5,140 bases of DNA from Bacteroidota bacterium (GTDB taxonomy: Bacteria; Bacteroidota; Bacteroidia; B-17B0; B-17BO), in assembly GCA_025356715.1 (NCBI GenBank), contig JANXRU010000087.1, forward strand, positions 1 through 5,140, given 5' to 3'. The position numbers were made by a program, and so were the translations under genes. Positions 1 to 5,140 of the stretch are shown one piece after another (position 1 is the stretch's first letter; every line of letters starts with the position of its first letter). The notes below the pieces were generated by a model, which worked only from the letters and a program-made list of their open reading frames with translations, did no database searches and was not told the origin of the DNA.

Positions 1-134
1 GATGTACCAAAATAATATTTGATTCCTGCTTTAGCAAAGCCACCAGCAACCGTTGTCGCGGACTTGTAGTCCGTGACTCTATAATTATCAATTTCAGCTA
101 ACACGTAATTAATTGCTTTGGAACTTACTTCAAA
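1..134 (-). pseudogene. Coding-like fragment with an in-frame REP, running off the left edge
   Basis: The minus-strand frame from about 134 to the edge reads FEVSSKAINYVLAEIDNY, then RVTDYKSATTV (mostly encoded by the REP at 51-77), then AGGFAKAGIKYYFGTS. Both non-REP flanks look protein-like and share one frame across the palindrome. No ATG precedes them. The frame is open back to the TAA at 234-236, but that upstream part is T-rich low-complexity DNA with a terminator-like hairpin. It could be the inside of a decayed gene, a gene with a non-ATG start, or a chance frame. The family is not recognised. Confidence 0.25.
51..77 (+). repeat. REP-like palindrome, left copy (full)
   Basis: The arms GTCGCGGACT (55-64) and AGTCCGTGAC (68-77) form a 10-bp hairpin with one G-T wobble and a TGT loop, preceded by the foot CGTT (51-54). 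The element is much more GC-rich than its surroundings. Positions 52-77 match the minus strand of 343-318 over 26 bases with two differences. This design (short GC-rich imperfect palindrome with a conserved foot, several copies at intergenic sites) is that of REP sequences mobilised by REP-associated tyrosine transposases. That assignment is inference, because no such transposase is in the window. Confidence 0.8.
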
Positions 135-140
135 TATAAC

Positions 141-176
141 AAATAAAAAATCCAAACAGTAAAAACCATTTGGATT
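141..176 (-). terminator. Candidate terminator, AT-rich hairpin with T-tract
   Basis: On the minus strand AATCCAAA (176-169) pairs perfectly with TTTGGATT (156-149) across a 12-base loop, followed by TTTTATTT (148-141). The perfect 8-bp stem with a T-tract suggests an intrinsic terminator for minus-strand transcripts coming from mfd. On the + strand it is followed by A-runs, so it would not terminate there. Confidence 0.4.
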
Positions 177-197
177 AAAAAAATAAAAAAGTATTAT

Positions 198-226
198 AAA
201 AAACCTAAGCTGCCTTGCGATGCTTA
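198..226 (-). terminator. Candidate terminator after the coding-like tail
   Basis: On the minus strand TAAGC (226-222) pairs with GCTTA (210-206) around an 11-base loop, followed by GG and six T (203-198). The stem is only five base pairs, so this is weak. Its place just after the tail's stop, and downstream of mfd, fits a 3' end. Confidence 0.3.
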
Positions 227-233
227 ATGTTTT

Positions 234-320
234 TTAAAGCTTGTTTTTTTTATGTTCCTTAATAAATTCTCTAAGCTCTTCTATCTCTTTTTTAGTTGGG
301 CTTTCTTTCTTTATATGGTC
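234..320 (-). pseudogene. Coding-like C-terminal tail, possibly of a gene cut by the REP cluster
   Basis: A minus-strand frame gives 28 residues, DHIKKESPTKKE then IEELREFIKEHKKNKL, and TAA. It is a charged, amphipathic helix-like tail that looks like the end of a real protein. Upstream the frame stays open only through REP sequence (RGLVASCRGRVV) to a TAA at 381-383 and has no ATG, so no complete gene exists. An A8 run (T8 on the + strand, 244-251) lies six codons before the stop. One extra A would replace the ending NKL by a longer one, KQALKNIKHRKAA, with stop TAG at 205-207. This suggests either a frameshifted remnant or chance. The parent family is not recognised. Confidence 0.35.
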
Positions 321-343
321 ACGGACGACACGTCCGCGACAAC
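318..343 (-). repeat. REP-like palindrome, right copy (full, inverted)
   Basis: On the minus strand this reads GTT, then arm GTCGCGGACG (340-331), loop TGT (330-328) and arm CGTCCGTGAC (327-318). It is the same element as the copy at 51-77 but in opposite orientation. The only two differences are the bases closing the loop (T-A there, G-C here), which keeps the pairing intact. Its outer end abuts the coding-like tail ending at 234. Confidence 0.8.
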
Positions 344-346
344 TGG

Positions 347-365
347 CTACAAGTCCGCGACAACG
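347..365 (-). repeat. 5'-half REP copy
   Basis: Nineteen bases on the minus strand (CGTTGTCGCGGACTTGTAG) are identical to positions 51-69 of the left REP copy. The 3' arm is missing: after GTAG the sequence goes through CCA straight into the full copy at 343-318. It therefore carries foot, first arm and loop, and cannot form the hairpin alone. Confidence 0.75.
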
Positions 366-402
366 TAACCGCGACAACGTTTAACCGCGACAACGTTTAA
401 CC
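355..402 (-). repeat. Short tandem repeat of the REP foot (14/16-bp units)
   Basis: On the + strand, CCGCGACAACGTAA (355-368) is followed by two identical units of CCGCGACAACGTTTAA (369-384 and 385-400) and a final CC. The first unit differs only by loss of TT, and it overlaps the half REP at 347-365. The shared core CCGCGACAAC is the reverse complement of the REP foot plus the start of its first arm. It also occurs at 334-343, making four minus-strand copies. The array lies 28 bases beyond the mfd stop codon, so the mfd mRNA probably includes it. Confidence 0.8.
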
Positions 403-429
403 ATACCCTATAATAATTGAATTTAAACC

Positions 430-3400
430 TTAAACCAATTCGTCTTTAGGAACAATAATCATAGCAGAAATTTTTTCTAAAACGGCAATGGCCTCGTCCA
501 CACTTTTCACGTATTCGATCGTTAGCCACAGTTTATTATTTTGTTCTTTCAGCGCACTACGGTTAGGATTTTTTTGCGCATACAACATTACGCCTTTAAA
601 CATTGGTGAGTTATAATAATCGCTGTCTTGTTTACTTAAAAAATAACATAGCATTTTATTATTCTTCAAGGTAATTTTCTCAAAACCTAATGGCATAGCT
701 GCCCAACGCATCCTCACCACATTAATTAATTCGGAAGCTTCAATAGGTACTGGACCAAAACGATCACGTAAATTATTTTCAAATACAACTAAATCTTCAG
801 CCTTGATAATGTTATCCAACTCACGGTACAATAACAAACGCTCCGTTAAATTACTTACATACGAATCTGGAATCAATAATGCTAAATCTGTATCAACAAT
901 AGTTTCTTTTACAAATTGCCTTGAGAATACTGATTTATCTGTATTTACAGAAGCATCATCCGCTATTTCTTTATACCAATCTTCTTGTTTTAATTCTTCA
1001 ATCGCTTCATTCAATATTTTCATATAGGTGTCAAAACCCATATCATTTATAAATCCACTTTGTTCGCCACCCAGTAAATTTCCTGCACCACGGATGTCTA
1101 AATCGCGCATGGCTATTTGAAATCCTGATCCTAAATCACTAAACTCAACAATGGCTTTTAATCGCTTACGTGCTTCTTCGGTTAAATTAATGAACGGAGG
1201 AGTAAGTAAATAACAAAACGCTTTTTTATTGCTTCTCCCAACTCTACCGCGCATTTGGTGTAAATCGCTTAATCCAAAATTTTGAGAATCATTAATGATA
1301 ATCGTATTTGCATTACTAATATCCAACCCCGATTCGATGATGGTGGTTGCAACTAATACGTCATATTCACCTTCAATAAAGGCCAACATTGTTTCTTCTA
1401 ACTTATCTCCATCCATTTGTCCGTGCCCAAATGTTACACGAGCTTCCGGAACAAGGCGTTGAATAATACCCGCCACTTCCATAATGTTTTGTACTTTATT
1501 ATGTACGAAATAGACTTGCCCACCACGATTGAGTTCATAAGAAATGGCATCTCTAATTGCTTCTTCGCTGAAGGATATCAACTCTGTTTGAACAGGATAG
1601 CGATTGGCTGGAGGTGTAGAAATAACAGACAAATCGCGAGCACCCATTAAACTAAATTGTAAAGTACGAGGTATGGGAGTTGCTGTTAATGTTAACGTAT
1701 CAACCGTTGATTTAAATAATTTTAATTTGTCTTTAATACCAACACCAAATTTTTGTTCCTCGTCAATAATTAATAAACCAAGATCTTTAAACTTCACATC
1801 TTTTCCTACAATTTTATGTGTACCAATTAAGATGTCTATTTTCCCTTCAGCTGTTTTAGTTAAAACATCTTTTACTTCCTTCGCTGTCCTGAAACGGTTG
1901 ATATAACTTACTGTACAAGGCAAGTCCTTTAGGCGTTCGCTAAATGTTTTGTAATGTTGATACGCCAAAATAGTTGTGGGTACTAAAATAGCTACTTGCT
2001 TACTATCACACACGGCCTTAAATGCAGCACGAATCGCAATTTCTGTTTTACCAAAACCAACATCACCACACACTAATCTATCCATCGGATGTGGTTTTTC
2101 CATATCCCGCTTCACATCGTGTGTTACTTTATTTTGATCGGGTGTATCTTCATAAATAAATGAAGCTTCTAATTCGTGTTGTAAATAATTATCTTGTAAA
2201 AAACGATGTCCAGCTTGGGCTTTACGTTTAGCATATAATTTAATTAAATCATACGCAACTTCTTTGACATTCTTTTTTGTTTTTTGTTTGAGCGTACTCC
2301 AAGTCGTAGAGCCTATTTTATCAATACGTGGTACATTACCTTCCTTGCCAGTATATTTACTAATGCGGTGCAAACTGTGAATACTCACATACAAAAAGTC
2401 GTTGTCTTTATACACTAATTTAACAGCCTCTTGTTGTTTTCCATTAGCATTAATTTTCACTAAGCCTCCAAAACGCCCAATACCGTGGTCGATATGAGTT
2501 ACAAAATCACCAGGATTAAGTGATAAAATTTCTTTTAAGGTTAAAGACTCCGATGTTTTGTAACGAGTTTCTTTTAAATGAAAACGATGGTAACGTTCAA
2601 AAATTTGATGATCGGTGTAACAGGCAATTTTTAAATCGTGATCGATAAATCCTTCATGTATATTGATCTTCACATGCTCTATTAAACTATCGTAAGTGCG
2701 GTGTTCTTTAGAAAGTATATCGTTGAAAATAGTGTGTAAGCGCTCGGCTTGTTTACTATTATCTGTAGTTAAATAATTTTTATATCCTTTAGTTTTATTC
2801 GCCTTAAGGTCGTTGATCAGCATTTCAAAATTTTTATTGAACTGCGGTTGCTGACTTTGATTAAAAGTAATTTCTTGTGCTGCAATATGTGCTGTTAAGC
2901 CATATTCGATGATATGAAAGGGTTTGATGAGCGCTAAAAAATCTTCGCCGGTAATGTATAATTCGTGAGGTGGTAAATGTTTTATTTTGCCAGTTAAATG
3001 CGAATATGCTTTTTCAGTTTTCATAAACTGTTTATCAATTTCATCTTTACTTAAAGTCACATCATCAAAACAAAGTACCGTGTCTTCTGCAAAATAATCA
3101 AACACAGGCTTTCGCACTTCAATCACTTGATTGGATTGAATGTTTGGAATAATCGTTACAAAGTCATACGTATGATTAGAGAGTTGTGTTGCAGGATCAA
3201 AGGATTTAATGGCATCCACATCGTTTCCAAACAATTCGATGCGGTAAGGAATTTCGTGAGCAAAAGAATACACATCAACAATGCCTCCACGAATAGCGTA
3301 TTGCCCCGGTTCAGAAACGAAATCACATAATTCGAAATCGTAACTAATTAAAAATTCCTCAATAAATTCGATACTTAATTTATCGCCTTTTTTAATAACT

Positions 3401-3804
3401 AAGGTGTTTTTACTTAAACTGGATTTAGAAGCTACTTTTTCGGCTAAAGCCAAAGCGTAGGTTACTACTATGCCAGAGTAGTTTTCTTTACTTAATTGAC
3501 TCAATGCTTCTGCGCGTTCTTGCACAGATGCATTACTTGTTTTTTCTTCTTTGTACGCAACCTTATAACTTTCAGGAAAATATAAAATGTGTTTTTCAGG
3601 AAGTAAGGCTTGTAAATCATTTAAGATGTATGCTGCTCTTTCCTTGTCGTTACAAACAATAACGTAATTAGAATTGGTGTTTTGAAATAAATCATTTATC
3701 AAAAAGGCAAATGAACTCCCTCGTAAACCCGAAATAAATACATTTGTATTAAGGTTTACTTGCTTTTGTTTAAGCTCTCCAATAAACTTACCGTTCCACC
3801 ACAT
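430..3804 (-). CDS. mfd: Transcription-repair coupling factor Mfd (complete)
   Basis: This 1124-residue protein is a full-length Mfd (E. coli Mfd is 1148). The family is a cytoplasmic ATP-dependent DNA translocase that pushes RNA polymerase stalled at a lesion off the template and recruits UvrA for nucleotide excision repair. Visible in order: a UvrB-like N-terminal module (about 1-230, with GQYAIRGGIVDVY at 167-179); the RNA polymerase-interacting domain opening with HIDHGIGRFGGL (437-448); Walker A GDVGFGKTE (580-588); GTHKI (661-665); the DEEQ Walker B box (681-684); TATPIPRTL (707-715); ATTIIESGLDI (819-829); QMRGRVGRS (850-858); the TRG motif RDLDIRGAGNLLG (900-912); and a C-terminal regulatory domain with RFGPVP (1015-1020). 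No key residue is missing. The start is firm: an in-frame TAA lies immediately before the ATG, and the next Met is far inside the UvrB-like region. There is no Shine-Dalgarno sequence, as is common in Bacteroidota. A REP cluster follows the stop. Confidence 0.98.
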   Translation of the reverse strand: MWWNGKFIGELKQKQVNLNTNVFISGLRGSSFAFLINDLFQNTNSNYVIVCNDKERAAYILNDLQALLPEKHILYFPESYKVAYKEEKTSNASVQERAEALSQLSKENYSGIVVTYALALAEKVASKSSLSKNTLVIKKGDKLSIEFIEEFLISYDFELCDFVSEPGQYAIRGGIVDVYSFAHEIPYRIELFGNDVDAIKSFDPATQLSNHTYDFVTIIPNIQSNQVIEVRKPVFDYFAEDTVLCFDDVTLSKDEIDKQFMKTEKAYSHLTGKIKHLPPHELYITGEDFLALIKPFHIIEYGLTAHIAAQEITFNQSQQPQFNKNFEMLINDLKANKTKGYKNYLTTDNSKQAERLHTIFNDILSKEHRTYDSLIEHVKINIHEGFIDHDLKIACYTDHQIFERYHRFHLKETRYKTSESLTLKEILSLNPGDFVTHIDHGIGRFGGLVKINANGKQQEAVKLVYKDNDFLYVSIHSLHRISKYTGKEGNVPRIDKIGSTTWSTLKQKTKKNVKEVAYDLIKLYAKRKAQAGHRFLQDNYLQHELEASFIYEDTPDQNKVTHDVKRDMEKPHPMDRLVCGDVGFGKTEIAIRAAFKAVCDSKQVAILVPTTILAYQHYKTFSERLKDLPCTVSYINRFRTAKEVKDVLTKTAEGKIDILIGTHKIVGKDVKFKDLGLLIIDEEQKFGVGIKDKLKLFKSTVDTLTLTATPIPRTLQFSLMGARDLSVISTPPANRYPVQTELISFSEEAIRDAISYELNRGGQVYFVHNKVQNIMEVAGIIQRLVPEARVTFGHGQMDGDKLEETMLAFIEGEYDVLVATTIIESGLDISNANTIIINDSQNFGLSDLHQMRGRVGRSNKKAFCYLLTPPFINLTEEARKRLKAIVEFSDLGSGFQIAMRDLDIRGAGNLLGGEQSGFINDMGFDTYMKILNEAIEELKQEDWYKEIADDASVNTDKSVFSRQFVKETIVDTDLALLIPDSYVSNLTERLLLYRELDNIIKAEDLVVFENNLRDRFGPVPIEASELINVVRMRWAAMPLGFEKITLKNNKMLCYFLSKQDSDYYNSPMFKGVMLYAQKNPNRSALKEQNNKLWLTIEYVKSVDEAIAVLEKISAMIIVPKDELV

Positions 3805-3813
3805 TTAAGGCGG

Positions 3814-3821
3814 TAAATATA
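3814..3821 (-). promoter_or_regulatory. Candidate -7 element for mfd
   Basis: Read on the minus strand this is TATATTTA, seven of eight positions of TAnnTTTG. It sits nine bases before the mfd ATG, so the transcript would be almost leaderless. No TTG is seen at the expected -33 distance. TTAGTTTG (minus strand, 3928-3921) is an alternative with a leader of over 100 bases, also without a good -33 element. Confidence 0.17.
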
Positions 3822-3892
3822 AGGGATTTTTGACTTTAATTTATTAAATGTTTTTTAAAAAAATGGTTAGTTATTACTCTAGGAATAAAATC

Positions 3893-3919
3893 TTAGCCAT
3901 AATTTAACTCATAGATTTC
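3893..3919 (+). promoter_or_regulatory. Candidate Bacteroidota-type promoter of the Asp-box gene
   Basis: TAGATTTC (3912-3919) matches seven of eight positions of the Bacteroidota -7 element TAnnTTTG. TTAG at 3893-3896 lies 19 bases upstream (start to start) as a poor -33 (TTTG) element. A start near 3926 would leave a leader of about 43 bases. An alternative -7 is TACTTTAG at 3943-3950, which would give a very short leader. Such matches are frequent by chance in AT-rich DNA. Confidence 0.2.
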
Positions 3920-3968
3920 GCAAACTAATTTGTAACTTGTAATACTTTAGTAATTTAATTAAAAGAAT

Positions 3969-5140
3969 ATGAAAATATATAGTATAGCATTTTTGCTTTT
4001 TGTTTCTATAAATTGTATAGAGGCACAAACTTTCCATAAAAACACTACCAATAGGGCTTTAACGTTTAATGAATTGAAAATTCAGTTTAATAATTTTAAA
4101 AAATCAACTGATTTAACTCAACAAAAATATTGGAAAAGCTATAAACGTTGGGAACAAGAGATGGAATTGCATACCAATTCTAAAGGGGAACCAGCTGGTT
4201 TTGATGAGTATATACAAGCAACTATTGATATGGCTATATATAAACAACAATTAGCAAAATCAAATACATCGTCTGCTTGGACTCCTTTCGGACCAAACGT
4301 GTTGCCAAATAATTTAACAGGTTATATGGAAAATGGTATTGGTCGTATCAATTGTATTACGTTTCATCCAACAAATCCTAATACGTTTTTTGTAGGTGTT
4401 GCTCAAGGCGGTGTTTGGAAAACGACTAATAACGGCGTTTCATGGACACCCTTAACCGATAATTTACCAATAACCCGAATTAGTGATATTACAATAAATC
4501 CAACTAATCCAAATGAAATGTATATTTCAGTATGTGATTTTGAATACATTGGAGTTAGCTTACATTTGAATGGAAGAAAAAGAAATACGCATTATGGACT
4601 AGGAGTTTATAAAACTACCGATGGTGGTGTAACGTGGAATCCAACTGGTTTAACATATAATTTAACCAATGGCGATGCTTCTTTGATTCGTAAAGTATTA
4701 ATTAACCCAGCCAACACTAATGATTTAGTGGCTTGCGGAGTAAGTGGTATGTACAAATCAACAAACGGAGGAACTACCTGGGTTAAAAAATTAGATTCCT
4801 TATTTTGGGATATGCATCAAGATCCTGCAAATCCTGCAGTTCTTTATGCATCAACAGGTTGGGTTATGACATCTAATATTGGTAGCGCTGGTGTTTACAA
4901 ATCTAATGATTTTGGTAATACTTGGTCAATGCTTAATACAAATATGCCTTTGACTAATAATATACAACGTGTAAAATTAGCTATTGCGCCATCTAACAAC
5001 AATTATATTTATGCCTTATGTGTTGATTTAACAGGTGGACTGTATGGTATTTATAAATCAATTGATGCCGGATTAACATGGGCATTTATTCCCCCAACTG
5101 ATAATATTTTAGAAGGTGGAACTGGTGGTAATCCTGGAGG
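3969..5140 (+). CDS. Secreted Asp-box (BNR/sortilin-like) beta-propeller protein, 3' end beyond window
   Basis: The frame is open from ATG 3969 to the window edge (390 complete codons, no stop). An in-frame TAA at 3960-3962 makes this the first possible Met. Residues 1-19 form a signal peptide (MKIY, then a hydrophobic stretch) with likely cleavage after Ala19, before QTF. Residues 55-75 (WKSYKRWEQEMELH and following) resemble a linker I recall from the N-termini of large Bacteroidota type IX cargo proteins. Five Asp-boxes follow: TTNNGVSW (152-159), TTDGGVTW (216-223), STNGGTTW (264-271), SNDFGNTW (312-319) and SIDAGLTW (364-371). Each is preceded by G-x-[YW]-K and by a strand containing a P-x-N turn (HPTNPN, NPTNPN, NPANTN, DPANPA, APSNNN), which is one propeller blade per repeat. 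The fold and export are well supported. The ligand or enzymatic activity is unknown, since Asp-boxes are structural and occur in sialidases, sortilins and GH74 enzymes alike. Whether a type IX sorting domain ends the protein cannot be seen. Confidence 0.9.
   Translation, partial: MKIYSIAFLLFVSINCIEAQTFHKNTTNRALTFNELKIQFNNFKKSTDLTQQKYWKSYKRWEQEMELHTNSKGEPAGFDEYIQATIDMAIYKQQLAKSNTSSAWTPFGPNVLPNNLTGYMENGIGRINCITFHPTNPNTFFVGVAQGGVWKTTNNGVSWTPLTDNLPITRISDITINPTNPNEMYISVCDFEYIGVSLHLNGRKRNTHYGLGVYKTTDGGVTWNPTGLTYNLTNGDASLIRKVLINPANTNDLVACGVSGMYKSTNGGTTWVKKLDSLFWDMHQDPANPAVLYASTGWVMTSNIGSAGVYKSNDFGNTWSMLNTNMPLTNNIQRVKLAIAPSNNNYIYALCVDLTGGLYGIYKSIDAGLTWAFIPPTDNILEGGTGGNPG

Larger units (their letters stand above)
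3805..3968. other. Divergent intergenic spacer between mfd and the Asp-box gene
   Basis: This 164-base spacer is very AT-rich and contains no credible gene. It must hold the start signals for both divergent genes. It includes a T-run/A-run tract around 3851-3863 and a small imperfect palindrome, CAAACTAATTTG, at 3921-3932. Neither start has a Shine-Dalgarno sequence. The + gene has an A-rich stretch (TTAAAAGAAT) just before its ATG, which suits Bacteroidota translation initiation. Confidence 0.7.

Noticed and set aside
3..94. + strand frame through the left REP (reads NRCRGLVVRDS and then IIINFS)
   Set aside because: It has no start codon, is short, and is largely REP-encoded. The palindrome reads open in both directions, which alone explains it.
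130..172. Minus-strand micro-ORF starting ATGGTTTTTACT (14 codons)
   Set aside because: It lies inside the terminator-like hairpin and T-tract. Its hydrophobic composition follows from T-rich DNA, and nothing supports translation.
334..402. CRISPR-like array (four copies of CCGCGACAAC)
   Set aside because: Spacing between copies is only 14-21 bases, the spacers are nearly identical rather than unique, and no cas gene is present. It fits truncated REP copies better.
803..1906. Open frames on the + strand within this span (803-1027, 1417-1650, 1604-1906)
   Set aside because: They lie antisense to the conserved mfd coding sequence, have no domain signal, and are explained by codon composition of the opposite strand.
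3127..3330. Open frame on the + strand opposite the N-terminal part of mfd
   Set aside because: It is antisense to the UvrB-like module, and its predicted peptide shows no recognisable pattern.
3999..4025. Lipoprotein signal (Cys16 in the Asp-box protein)
   Set aside because: The residues before Cys16 (Ser-Ile-Asn) do not match a lipobox. Signal peptidase I cleavage after Ala19 fits better.

Overview
The window looks like chromosomal DNA of an AT-rich Bacteroidota (Flavobacteriia-like) bacterium. The reasons are the low GC, the lack of Shine-Dalgarno sequences before both starts, A-rich leaders, and a secreted Asp-box protein with an N-terminus typical of type IX secretion cargo in this phylum. 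The order or genus cannot be fixed from the sequence alone.

Layout. Positions 1-429 hold no intact gene. They carry a family of REP-like palindromes: one full copy on the + strand (51-77), one full copy in the opposite orientation (318-343), a 5'-half copy (347-365) and short tandem copies of the palindrome's foot (355-402). Between the two full copies lie a coding-like C-terminal tail on the minus strand (234-320) and two weak minus-strand terminator candidates. A second coding-like minus-strand frame runs through the left palindrome and off the window edge.

Positions 430-3804 (minus strand) encode a complete Mfd, the transcription-repair coupling factor, with all expected helicase, RNA polymerase-binding and TRG motifs. 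The REP cluster begins 28 bases after its stop codon, a usual place for REP sequences.

Positions 3805-3968 form a divergent, very AT-rich intergenic spacer. From 3969 a + strand gene runs off the right edge. It encodes a secreted protein with a signal peptide and at least five Asp-box (BNR/sortilin-type) beta-propeller repeats. The two genes are divergently transcribed and show no functional link beyond proximity.

The least ordinary part is the left 400 bases. The two full palindromes differ only at their apex base pair, where the change is compensatory. The minus-strand copies shorten stepwise towards mfd, and the reading frames there look like gene remnants invaded by REP elements. No REP-associated transposase gene is present in the window.
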